Assembly (NCBI GenBank): GCA_963576565.1
Contig: OY755039.1
Coordinates: 134,188,095-134,252,094, forward strand
Length of the DNA: 64,000 nucleotides
From: Aspidapion aeneum
Lineage: Eukaryota; Arthropoda; Insecta; Coleoptera; Brentidae
Direction: 5' to 3'
Under the pieces are notes generated by a model, which did not search any database, had not been told where the DNA came from, and saw only the letters and a program-made list of their open reading frames with translations. The translations under genes were made by a program, and so were the position numbers. Of this stretch, positions 33,341 through 43,169 are shown one piece after another. Numbering within the stretch: position 1 is the first letter of the stretch; every line of letters starts with the position of its first letter.

Positions 33341-33956
33341 TATTAGGTGTCCATTAGATCTTGGACCCCCGTGAGGTTAAGCTTTCAGGCTACCCACGGA
33401 AAAATATAAGGGAAACAAAAAAACTCCTTTTTGCCCGATTAGCCACGAAACTTGTTTGATTTTTAAATTCACGGGTACGAAATTCCACGTTTGTTAGTAT
33501 TATTTGGCTTAAAAATTCCGTTGATTGACGTTCACTGTCTTGAAGACGGGTAAAAATGCAATCTGTGTTGATCCGGCCTGAAAGACAAAGAGCTGTCGTA
33601 GGTCACGGACTATAGTTGTTTTCTTTTATTTGCATTCGATCTTTTCATTGATCGATATTGTATAGCAGTGTTTCGCCTGCTTTTGGTTTTTTGTTTCTCT
33701 CGTATCTCGGTAGATGGCGCCTCTTGCTATAGTTCGCTCACTAATTACATTTAATAGACAAACTGAATTGGTCAGGGAACTGAACAAGCTTTTGAGCGGA
33801 AATATTTTTTATCCGCCGGCCGTCCTTAAATTTAAGATGGCGCACAGTGCTTTGTATATATGGGACATTGGGACAAAAATAATATCTCCGAAACCACTTA
33901 ACGAATTTGAACAGATCTTTCACTACCTAAAAACTTATATTAAGTTTGCCACGTAA

Positions 33957-34116
33957 GCAGGGGCGCAGCCGGGGAAGGAGGGGCGAGGGACCCACGCCCC
34001 CCCAAAACTGTTCAAAACAATGCAAAAGTAACCAAATTAATAATAACTATAATAAAAAATTGGTATGATAAATCTGGTATGGGCCCCTCAAAATTTTTTT
34101 GTGGCTACGGCACTGT
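33957..34116. mobile_element. Short element with GC-rich ends (GCAGGGGCGCAGCCGG)
   Basis: Starts 'gcaggggcgcagccggg' and ends '...ttgtggctacggcactgtg'. The ends are an imperfect inverted repeat around an AT-rich centre, similar in style to 17104-17268. Low complexity limits the call. Confidence 0.4.
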
Positions 34117-34370
34117 GTCGGAGTGTATATTGAAAATCGGGAAGAGGGGAGCGGATATTTCTTTCTGCTTCAACATGCAAAATTTTATCAAAAGTTTTAA
34201 ACCAAATTAAAAATTCATTTATTCATTACGTTTTATTATTATTTACACATGTGCTATGCAAAATAAAACTTAAAAATGGTAACAAAGCAAAGCAAATTAA
34301 AGTTAAATGAAAACTTAATGGCAATGCTAAGAGCTTAACTTTTTTTCCGATTTAGACAATAGGTCAGGCT

Positions 34371-34730
34371 TTAACTAGAACTGTCACTTTCATCGGAATC
34401 AGAAAGTGACAGTTGACTAATATTTTTTAAATAATCCTGCTTTTCAGATTCAACGGAATCTTCGTCAATAATTATATCCTCGATGCCCATTAAATCTGAA
34501 GATCTGAAACTGGTCCTTCTGAATGATGCTATATACGGATCAGAGGTTATCAACAATTGAGTCATTAGATCTGTGTTGGTATTAATCCTTGATGATTTCC
34601 TAGTGTGTTGGAGTCTGTTTTTTCTTATTTCTTTATGCCTGGCTTCCAAGGCGTAGTCTGACAGCTGTCCTATTGGCAGGTCAAAATTTTTAATAATGTC
34701 AACCCTCATAACACAATCACGTGTTTAACA
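34371..34730 (-). pseudogene. RAG1/Transib-like transposase, C-terminal piece
   Basis: The minus-strand frame reads IIKNFDLPIGQLSDYALEAR, then HKEIRKN, TRKSSRIN, DLMTQLLITSDPYIASFR, and ends in a Ser/Asp-rich tail. It matches, position by position, the end of the RAG1 core and of related Transib-type transposases: (HK-L-H)-x-I-I-x(5)-IG-x-x-S-x-x-x-x-E-x-x-x-K, then ARK-S-R. The Glu in ALEAR aligns with the third catalytic acid of RAG1 (E962 in mouse numbering). The upstream coding part is at 36386-36883; the two are separated by the element at 34707-36385. Family assignment is by eye from conserved spacing. Confidence 0.65.
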
Positions 34731-36385
34731 CGTAAAAAACACGTGAGAAAAAAAAACGTTGATTTTAAAAACTGCTAGAGAAAACGTTTATTTCATATAT
34801 GAAAACAAGCTTAATAGGTCATTCATTAACGTTATAAAAATAACGGCAATGTTTTTACGTTATTTTCAAGTGATTTTTATCAACGTCAAAATCACATTAT
34901 TTTTACGCCTTTTCTAGATGAATTTTAAAACGCGACTTGCATGGCTTTTCTACCGAATATTTTAAAGATTTTACTAGGAGCAGCGCCACCTATTGTCGGC
35001 ATTTCTCACTTTGACGAAATCTATCAGGGAGTTCTTTGGCCTTTAAACTCCAAAAACCTGTTACGGACCTGATCCCTGATCCTTTACGATCACAACGCAT
35101 CAGTCAATAACCTAATAAAGACACATTAATACTCTGTGAAAGTGTTTACTGTTAAAAAATTTTAAAATACTCTGCCAATATATGGGCCCCTAAGCTCACA
35201 CTAGGTACTATAGTTATAGTGTACGTGTGAGCTAATATAACTAAAAACTGAAATATATTTTATTTAACTCCAGACTAAATTACCTTTTGTTTGATACCAC
35301 ACAAGCCATGTTTTGACTTAAACTCAAATTTTTGAAATCTACCCCCACCCTTAAAAAAAACAAAAAACTAAAATGTATTTTGTTAAACTCCGGACTCAAT
35401 TACCTTTCGTTTGATATCACACACGCCATATTTTCACTTAAACTCTAATTTTTAAAATATACCCCCACCCTTTTTTTTTAAATAAATTAAAATGTATTTT
35501 GTTTAACTGCAGACTCAATTACCTTTCGTTTGATATCACACACGCCATATTTTCACATAAACTCTAATTTTTGAAATCTACCCCCACCCTTTTATTTGGT
35601 TTCTGTTCGATGGATTTTGTTCATTTTTAAATGAAACCATCTCGACCCAAGACCCAGCCTAGGTACCAAATTTCATTAAAATCGGCCAAGCGGTTTTTGA
35701 GTTATGCGCGTTGGTCGTTACAGACATACAGACAGACAGACAGACAGACATACAGACAGACAGACAGACAGACAGACAGACGGCGCAACAAAAAAGTTTC
35801 AAAATCATCTGAAACGCAAAGATATATAAAAAATTTTGAAATCGACGCAACTTTTTTTTCTCGAAAAAATTAGGATCACCATAGCTCACACTACTATAGT
35901 ATAGTATATGTGTGAGCTAACACTACTATAGTATAGTATATGTGTGAGCTAAAAAGCATAATGTATGTATAGATATTTTATCTTGCCTTGAGCGCCATCT
36001 TTAAAATTGTCTTGAGGTGTTCTAGTCTTAAATTAGTAAACTTTTATAACTTCTTTTCGCGTCTCTTTTAAGTTAAAAAAAGTCATTAAAAAAACGTGAC
36101 AAAAAAGACGCAGAAAGGTAGTAGGTCTGAGAAGTCTTAATGTAGTGGCGTTTTAGAACATGTTGTAGAGGACTTTTCAAGTGTGAATTTGGCACATGAA
36201 AATAACGAGGGTAAAAAAGACGTTAAATACACAGCACCAGAAACTTCGACCAAAATTACATTTTTGTAGCATGATTCCATCTTGTTTTTGAGTTATCTTT
36301 TAGCAGGTAGATTGTTTTCTAGTAAAAAATAACTTTGTTATTTTTGTTCACGTTAATTTAACGTTGATGTGATTTTTGTGCTATG
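34707..36385. mobile_element. Inverted-repeat element (CATARCACAA ends) splitting the RAG1-like pseudogene
   Basis: CATAACACAATCACG at the left is mirrored by 'gatttttgtgctatg' at the right. Subterminal words AACGTTA and ACGTGA recur near both ends (34720-34900 and 36330-36380). The coding text on either side belongs to the same transposase, which shows that this is an insertion. The Helentron-like element at 35193-35950 is nested inside it. No target duplication could be fixed. Confidence 0.6.
35193..35950 (-). mobile_element. Helentron-like element, copy 2
   Basis: Reverse-orientation homologue of 1210-2929: hairpin ends (AGCTCACACTA at 35193), three roughly 117-bp units, the conserved block, then only about a dozen CAGA/CATA units (35722-35781). 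The outer hairpin end is duplicated (35883-35918 and 35919-35950). The two copies differ most in array length: about 12 against about 262 units. Confidence 0.75.
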
Positions 36386-36883
36386 TGGGAATGCTGTGCA
36401 CAAATAATCTGAGATTTCGAGTGTCTTTTAAAAGTTTTTAAAAATTTTCTAAATTAACTTGTTTTCCACTTGATATTGTCCGCAATATAATTTGAAAATG
36501 TTTTATCAATTGTTTATCAACCCCAGTTATCGAAAAAGATAAAGCTGGATTTTTAAAAAAGGTTCTTGCAGTATTCCCATCATTTCTGGATCCATAGCCT
36601 GGTTTGGGTTTATCTACTATTAGACCCATTTTACTCTTAAATTCAGATTGTATAAATTTTTTTTGTGTATCAAAAATGGCCTTATTTTCTGGCCCTTTCA
36701 ATTGCCAACATTTCAGTGGCAGTCTATACCCAATATGCAATAAGCATTCAAAGCTACAGATCGACATATGAAGGGATGTCATACCAAAGTTTAGATTTTC
36801 TATACGAACAGGTTTTTCTTCAATCGAATTTGAATTCATTTCTTTGGGTTTAGCCCCACAAACGAAACACGTCTGAGAACTGT
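36386..36883 (-). pseudogene. RAG1/Transib-like transposase, central piece with zinc-binding CxxC
   Basis: The minus-strand frame starts SSQTCFVCGAKPKEMN, continues through NFGMTSLHMSICSFECLLHI, KKFIQSEFKSKMGLIVDKPK, NDGNTARTFF and ITGVDKQLIKHFQIILRTIS, and breaks near 36438. In RAG1 a CxxC zinc motif is followed by an LH-containing helix, then K-x-L-x-x-K-M-N-L-x-x-x-x-R-M-x-G-N-x-A-R and a long helix, the same order and spacing. Reading on past the stop (KDTRNLRLFVHSIP) stays similar until the insertion at 36385. The frame joins precisely to the piece at 38039-38494 if the family B insertion and one target copy are removed. Confidence 0.65.
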
Positions 36884-37076
36884 GTGAAACCACCAGAAAC
36901 AACTACTCCGAGGGAAAATACCCCTACCGGCATTGAATTATACTGATGGTTTGAGGCTTTCATTGGGAACTTGTTAAAACTGTTTGGTTTCCACTTTCTC
37001 CAACGTCGATCATGAGGATACGAGTGATCCCCGTCTGGAACACGTCCTGATATTCAGGAACAAATGTTCCATGCCA

Positions 37077-37125
37077 ATCCACGACCGGACCGGTTTCGAC
37101 CTTTTCGGGCCATCCTCGGGTGAAT
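37077..37125 (-). ncRNA. Hammerhead-like motif, inverted family B unit (core mutated)
   Basis: The same structure as the direct family B units but with CCGAGGA in place of CTGAGGA, and one extra base in the stem II loop. The U4 to C change should abolish or reduce activity. Confidence 0.5.
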
Positions 37126-37353
37126 GTAGGCGATAGCCCGTGTAGAGCATAAGTTGTGTGAAACCACCAGAAACAACTACTCGTATCCTCATGATCGACG
37201 TTGGAGATAGTGAAAACCAAACAGTTTTAACAAGTTCCCAACGAAAGCCTCAAACCATCAGTATAATTCAATGCCGGTAGGGGTATTTTCCCTCGGAGTA
37301 ATTGTTTCTGGGGGTTTCACACAACTTATGCTCTACACGGAGCTATCGCCTAC

Positions 37354-37401
37354 ATTCACCTGAGGATGGCCCAAAAGGTCGAAACCGGTCCGGTCGTGGA
37401 T
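37354..37401 (+). ncRNA. Hammerhead-like ribozyme motif, family B direct unit 1
   Basis: Stem I is ATTCAC/GTGGAT (one G-U pair), core CTGAGGA (37360-37366), then one unpaired T. Stem II is GGCC/GGTC with loop CAAAA, followed by GAA. Stem III is ACCG/CGGT with loop GTC, C17 at 37395, predicted cleavage between 37395 and 37396. The extra nucleotide between A9 and stem II departs from the textbook motif, so activity is uncertain. The rest fits type I. Confidence 0.65.
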
Positions 37402-37627
37402 TGGCATGGAACATTTGTTCCTGACTATCAGGACGTGTTCCAGACGGGGATCACTCGTACCCTCATGATCGACGTTGGAGAAAGTGAAAACCAAACAGTT
37501 TTAACAAGTTCCCAACGAAAGCCTCAAACCATCAGTATAATTCAATGCCGGTAGGGGTATTTTCCCTCGGAGTAGTTGTTTCTGGTGGTTTCACACAACT
37601 TATGCTCTACACGGAGCTATCGCCTAC

Positions 37628-37675
37628 ATTCACCTAAGGATGGCCCAAAAGGTCGAAACCGGTCCGGTCGTGGAT
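37628..37675 (+). ncRNA. Hammerhead-like motif, family B direct unit 2 (core mutated)
   Basis: Identical to unit 1 except for CTAAGGA in place of CTGAGGA. G5 is an essential core base, so this unit is probably inactive. Confidence 0.55.
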
Positions 37676-37901
37676 TGGCATGGAACATTTGTTCCTGACT
37701 ATCAGGACGTGTTCCAGACGGGGATCACTCGTATCCTCATGATCGACGTTGGAGAAAGTGAAAACCAAACAGTTTTAACAAGTTCCCAACGAAAGCCTCA
37801 AACCATCAGTATAATTCAATGCCGGTAGGGGTATTTTCCCTCGGAGTAGTTGTTTCTGGTGGTTTCACACAACTTATGCTCTACACGGAGCTATCGCCTA
37901 C

Positions 37902-37949
37902 ATTCACCTGAGGATGGCCCAAAAGGTCGAAACCGGTCCGGTCGTGGAT
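37902..37949 (+). ncRNA. Hammerhead-like ribozyme motif, family B direct unit 3
   Basis: Same sequence as unit 1 across the motif, with an intact CTGAGGA core and C17 at 37943. If units 1 and 3 cleave and unit 2 does not, a 548-nt dimer rather than a 274-nt monomer would be released. Confidence 0.65.
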
Positions 37950-38038
37950 TGGCATGGAACATTTGTTCCTGACTATCAGGACGTGTTCCAGACGGGGATC
38001 ACTCGTATCCTCATGTGAGTGAAAACCAAACAGTTTTA

Positions 38039-38494
38039 ACGTCTGAGAACTGTTTGTTTCAGATAACGCATTGATTGTTGATCCATTCAACATTGTTGGT
38101 AGCAGTTCGTAAAAATTTTTTGCTTTTTTTATATAAACAGAGACTTCTAAAGGTTTGAGGTTATTTTTATCAGATTTAACTTTAGCGTGTTCTTCGATAA
38201 CTAGGGCCGAAGTTTCTTTTACAAGCAAAAATTTTATTATACAAAAAATAAATAAAAGTAAACGATGTTCGATGGTTAGCCCATAACACTTTTTTAGTTT
38301 TATTGTCGCTTAATAACTTCACACTTTTGTTTGTAAAGAGTATGGCCCGAGCTGCCATCAAAACCATACTTGTCAATCAAGAAAGTAGATTCTGGAATAG
38401 TTTTCAAAATGCTATTAGCAGTCAAATTTAGTAATTCTTGCAAATTTACTTCTGTCACAGACTCACTGACAATGACAGTTTTAGGGAGAAGCAT
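38039..38494 (-). pseudogene. RAG1/Transib-like transposase, upstream catalytic piece
   Basis: The minus strand reads LLPKTVIVSESVTEVNLQEL, then LIDKYGFDGSSGHTLYKQK, and after a frameshift VKETSALVIEEHAKVKSDKN and ELLPTMLNGSTINALSETNS. The FDGSSGH text sits where RAG1 has its first catalytic Asp (CDGMGD, D600 in mouse numbering). The LVKETSALVIEEH segment lies where RAG1 has LADESDHE, so the second catalytic Asp (D708) appears to be substituted, in keeping with a dead copy. Earlier coding sequence is not recognised. Confidence 0.6.
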
Positions 38495-38649
38495 GTTTTT
38501 GATTTTTTTTTATGGCATACAAGGTAGGAAATGTGTCTTGCTGAAGAGAATTGACTACTTGCCTTAAACGGTTATATTTCCGATCTGATAATTACTTTTA
38601 TTGAGTTTTTTACTGAAGAAATTAATTTCCATACTTCAGAACTCTGCCT

Positions 38650-39790
38650 ACCTTGTACGTGTGTATTTATATTGTGGCAGTTGCGTTCGAACATTTAATT
38701 TTTTTCTGTGCGTATCAAATTTCTTAGCTGTCTTTTGGTTTCCCTGTAAATTTCTAGGTCCCTTTGACCATTTCCTGTATTATCTCCGTCCACCTCATCT
38801 TGCTGTTATTTTTATTATCTTATAGCTCGTTGTTTGCTTCCTTCAAGCTTTTTATTATGTTTGTATATATCTCTTTAAATGAGTGTTCTGTGTTATTAAT
38901 TTTTTATCTAATCGGTTCTGATACAACCTTTGAGTAGTTTCGATTTCTAGACTTCTAAAGTTGTATTTTTGATCTTCGATGCATTTTAGGTTTTCATTTT
39001 TTCCAATACTTTCGTCCTTATTTATTTTTCTTGTTTTTCTTAAAGGGAATAATATTTTTGCCTTTACCAGATGGTGGTCAGATCCACAGGTAACACCACG
39101 TAGTGCTCGCACATCATACCACTTTAATTGAGAGTGTTGTTCACCTATAGCATATTCAATGATAGATTTAAGATTTCTTGTTGGCTGAATGCAAGTATAT
39201 CGATGAATATCATTATGTTTAAAAAAACCATTATTTATTTTTAGGTTGTGGGTCACACAATTGCATCAGTCTCAAGCCATTATCATTTGTTACTTCCTCT
39301 CCAAATGGTCCTATCACTGGGTTTGTCTACCAGTTCGGCTATTAAAATCGCCAAGCATAATTATTTCTCTGGTATTACCGATTTTGCTGATAGGCTCATC
39401 AAGTTGGTCAAAGAACAGTTGTCTTGTAGCTACTCTTTCGTGATCTGAAGGTGCGTAGGCTCCTACTATGCTTATATTATGTCACTAATGGAATCGTAGT
39501 CTGTAATCTTATTTTTTAGGTTTTTCTTTATTGATTAGGATACCCCTCTGGCTGCTCTCCTTTCTTTTGAGACTCCAGTGAATATATAGACGAAATTGCC
39601 GACACTATTCGTACCTGTTCCTTTCTTTTTTGTCTCTGTGAGTGCAATAATATCGGTCTTACAATTCTGCACTTCGGTTGCAATAATGTCCATGTAGCTA
39701 TATTCATAATCCTTTGTCTTTGCTTTTGCGAGACTTAGTTTAGGCTTTTTGGTAATGATGTTAAAATTCAGTGTGAAAATAAATAGGCAT
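38650..39790 (-). pseudogene. RTE-type LINE fragment: endonuclease domain
   Basis: On the minus strand from about 39780 the pieces read LSLAKAKTKDYEYSYMDI, then TDIIALTETKKKGTG, then SIVGAYAPSDHERVA, then EIIMLGDFNSRTGRQTQ. A longer open frame (39256-38855) follows with NLKINNGFFKHNDIHRYTCI, NLKSIIEYAI and VTCGSDHHLVKAKI. This order is the apurinic-type endonuclease of RTE elements often annotated craniofacial development protein 2-like; the SDHHLV end holds the catalytic Asp-His. Many frameshifts; no RT part is attached. Confidence 0.8.
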
Positions 39791-39794
39791 TAGA

Positions 39795-40578
39795 AATCAC
39801 ATTTGGTCAAGAAAAATCAAGACAAAAGAAGTCTCTAATTAAAACATATTGGTGTAAAAGAAAAAATAAATAATAAAGAACTCGAAGAAGTTTAAATTAT
39901 GCAGAATTTATTAAGGACTATGAAAATGGCAGAAAGCTTAATAAGCAAAAATGTTTTAGGCAAATTCACAAGCTCAAACTTTGTAATTTTTCGTAGCGGT
40001 AGTAGTTTGTAAAAAATGTCTAACTTGTTTAAAATCGAGATATTTATTTTTTGAGAGTAACTTAAAATAATTGGGGCATATTTGTTTGCCTATGAGACTG
40101 CCATGTCTGATACCGGCATTGTTTTGACATTCCTGCACGCTAAATGGTTGTAAGTAAGACGTTTGCGTCCCTTCTCCTAACCTTAACTGATGAGTAACAT
40201 TCCTTAAGTTCCACATACACATCAAAACAATTCGCTTTTGCCCTTCAACCCTTTACGACACCTTTTTCGTACTAAAGTTATTTCTTAGAAAATAAATAAA
40301 GGTCAACTCCTTAAACTAAAATTAAAAGTAACTTCTAAAGTTTATGGCATAATTAAAGAGTGATATGTAATCAGGTCAAATGAAATCAAGAACGTTTATT
40401 GAGAAAAATACAAAATAATTTCTTAGAAAGAACTACAATATTTATATAAAGAAATAAAATTAACGTTAAGGTTAAAAAAAGGAAAGCCACAGAAGCATTT
40501 GTTTGCTTATATGTGGCTACGTAGTTTTGGGAAACTGTCACAAATAGAGTGTTTATACCTGGAAATAGTGTGATTATT

Positions 40579-40579
<1 letters not shown>
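39795..40579. other. No gene seen
   Basis: AT-rich sequence with short frames. No family recognised. Confidence 0.4.
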
Positions 40580-40642
<63 letters not shown>

Positions 40643-40653
40643 ATATGTATATA

Positions 40654-40688
<35 letters not shown>
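40580..40688. repeat. (AT)n microsatellite, about 109 bp
   Basis: AT repeats with a few TT/GT interruptions. No RTE 3' end is seen beside it. Confidence 0.95.
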
Positions 40689-40689
<1 letters not shown>

Positions 40690-40691
<2 letters not shown>

Positions 40692-42850
40692 CGCAAGCAG
40701 ATAATTATTTCGCTATTTAGTATTTTGGTTTGTATTAGCTAAATCGGATAATAAGACTGGGTCGTGATGTAATAACATTATTGGGCGTGTACTATTCTAG
40801 ATATTTTAAATTAATTAATAAGATTATTAAAGACCATCCTACCGCTCTCAAAAATCCATGTTTGGGTAATTTTTATAATTGTTTTAATTTCGTTGCGCAC
40901 AAAATTTTTCTGGAAGCATATTATATTATAACATTGGCGAAAAATATTTAACTGGTCCATGTGTTTTATGTGATGTGGTTATACAATTTGTTTGTTTTTT
41001 TTTAGGATTATTTTTAACTTGAATTTTTATTTTATGCTACTTAATGTTTTTTAAAATTTCGGTTGTCGTAAATACATCAACCCGCTATCCTGAAATAAGT
41101 TGTCGATAGTGTCCGAGTGTCCAAATGATTTAGCATGTGATAGCGCAATTTATAGTGACCTATGTTTATGTCATGTGTAAATTCTCACTATAATTGATAT
41201 TCAATATAAAAAGTAGTAAACAAACAAGATTTAGTTAATATGGTAAAAACAAAAAAAAACGCAACTCACGCACATGAATTTTCATATGTTTTTATAGATC
41301 ACCCGATAAACCGCGTTGAAGCATGCATGAGTATGGTAGCTATAAGGCTTGCATCAAAACAAAAGAAATCTCAAAAAAAAAAATTCGGTATAACTGAAGC
41401 CCTTTTTAAGTTCTTATTATATACATTTCTTGACTCGAACAATATATTTATGTAGGCATTATAACTAGTTAGGATAATTGATAGAGGGCGTCTAATTTTG
41501 TCGTTTTATCACTAAAAGTAAAAATTTCTAAATTTGGAGTTGTGACAGTTTCATTGTTGACACTATTTACCTGTTATTTAATTCAGATTTTGGTTACTTT
41601 CCGTTGTTCTCCTTGGTTATAACAGAGAACTACGAAATAATTAAATATCTGTTTTGAGGTTAAAATAAGAATTTTCTAAAAAAATTTTCGAATTAAAGTT
41701 TCTTATTTTTTTACGAAGAATTGAAATCCGCAATCAGAAATGGCATATTTATGGCAATTTTTTTTAAAATACCGTTTCCTTTCAAAATAATCGGTCTGTA
41801 CGTATATAGTTACATATATGGGGGAAACTTGCTTTACCCAAATCTCATAAGAGGGGTAAAGATTTTTTTCAAATATTTAATAAATACGTAGGATACTTTC
41901 AGACCTCAGGCTAATCTACAATCTTTGGATATGTGCAACGCCTTGCCACCTCAGGCATCGTTGCCTGTTTTATTGAGGCGATAACCTGCAGTATTTATCT
42001 ACGCTTCCTATATAATGGCGGTAACAACTTATTATCTAAATTTAAATATTTTATAAACGGTGACAACGTATTGCTTGTATCTTAATATTGATAAATATAA
42101 AGTAAATATGCATTTCTCCGCTAATCTATTTTAATAAGAAAGTACAATAAATATGTGTTCTGTGGTAGTGAGTCCGTTGCTCCACAAAAATTTGAGAAAG
42201 AAAATATAATTAAGTTTTCTACTAAAAATGTACTTTTTTTGTCGACGCATTTCGGTTTAAACGACAAGGCGTTGAAGAGAAAAAACCTAGCAAATGCCCA
42301 GCATGAAACACCCTTATTTCTTGGAGTATTATGTATATAGCTACCAATTTAAATTAGGAAGCTGTTATATATGGGGCTTTCCAAGTCAATCCGGCCACCT
42401 TTTGTTGATTTAAGATATTTCCTACAAATATGCAAACTTCGAAAAAATATATTTTATCACTGTTTAAAAGCAAGAATAAGAGGTTTTAAGAAAAAATATT
42501 TAAAATCATGAATATTTGCATCAGTATAAGACCCTATAGGACCCTTTCGATTTTTTATATTTTTTTTTGTCAAAAGGGCTCCAATATTTTATTAAATACT
42601 CTTAAACATTTTAGAGGGTATTAACGCCAAAAAAATTGTTTTGTTATAGTGTGGTGACGTACTTATAAGAATAATTACCATGCAAGCGGTCACAATGAAG
42701 CGCCCGGAGCTATGATCAATGCAGATTTTAATAAAGAAAATTTTTTATTTTGAACGCCCCCCCCCCTAGCATATTTTATCAGCAGCGTTACTATGAAGGG
42801 CCAGGACGTACCACTTTCTGTTTGTTGTCGGAGAACACGTGGTTGGACCG
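40690..42850. other. No gene recognised
   Basis: Holds a 71-codon frame at 41240-41455 (MVKTKKNATHAHEFSYVFID...) and a 61-codon frame at 42155-42340. Neither matches a family that I know, and both lack context, so I do not call them genes. Confidence 0.4.
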
Positions 42851-42854
42851 TAAT

Positions 42855-43165
42855 TTATGTATGGTAATTTGAATGGCGCTAGATACTTAGATCCTCTGCA
42901 GCAGAAAATTGTACCACCAGCTAGATAATTATTGTTAGGGGTGAGATTTGGTGAATATTTTGATAATGTATTTCCTGATAGATTGATATGCACACGGGGA
43001 ACTATCTTATGGCCAGCGAGATCCCCAATTTTGCTCCCAATGATTTCTTTTTGTGGAGTTACATGAAAAATAAAGTTTACGGGTGTGATACGGCCAATAA
43101 TTTGGAAGAACGTCAAAATAAAATTAGAGAAGCAATTCAAACTATTACTTGCTCCAAAATGTTGG
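42855..43165 (+). pseudogene. C-terminal fragment of a mariner/IS630-like transposase
   Basis: Reading with frame changes: NLNGARYLDPLQQKIVPPAR, then a degenerate stretch FGEYFDNVFPDRLI, then LWPARSP-type text running into NFAPNDFFLWSYMKNKVYG and NNLEERQNKIREAIQTIT. The WPxRSPxxxPxDFFLW block, whose Asp is the third catalytic acid, is diagnostic for mariner-like transposases. The QQDGAPxH-like block that should precede it is unrecognisable. No terminal repeats were found nearby. Confidence 0.75.
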
Positions 43166-43169
43166 GTTT

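Larger units (their letters stand above)
32683..33759 (+). mobile_element. Family A: 514-bp tandem dimer (2.1 units), retrozyme-like
   Basis: Units begin with TAGATGG(C/G)GCCTCTTG at 32683, 33197 and 33711, giving an exact 514-bp period. The third unit stops after about 49 bp. The two full units are roughly 97% identical. Each carries one hammerhead motif in the same place. Cutting at both predicted sites (after 32820 and after 33334) would release a 514-nt monomer (32821-33334). No coding frame is shared by the units. Tandem copies with one type I hammerhead per unit match the organisation of animal retrozymes and of Penelope-like element terminal repeats; I cannot tell which, as no reverse transcriptase is present. 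Confidence 0.85.
36884..38038 (+). mobile_element. Family B: Penelope-like array of 274-bp hammerhead units, 15-bp target duplication
   Basis: ACGTCTGAGAACTGT flanks the insert on both sides (36869-36883 and 38039-38053). Removing the insert and one copy restores the transposase frame (...SETNSSQT-CFVC...). Inside, one full unit lies in inverted orientation (36884 to about 37180), followed by about three direct units with a 274-bp period (GATCGACG at 37193, 37467 and 37741). The direct units are almost identical. A tandem direct array with an inverted copy at the other end is characteristic of Penelope-like element terminal repeats. No GIY-YIG or reverse transcriptase is present, so this is a non-autonomous or retrozyme-like copy. 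Confidence 0.75.

Noticed and set aside
40185..40215. CTGATGAGTAAC
   Set aside because: Partial core only; no second core or stems.
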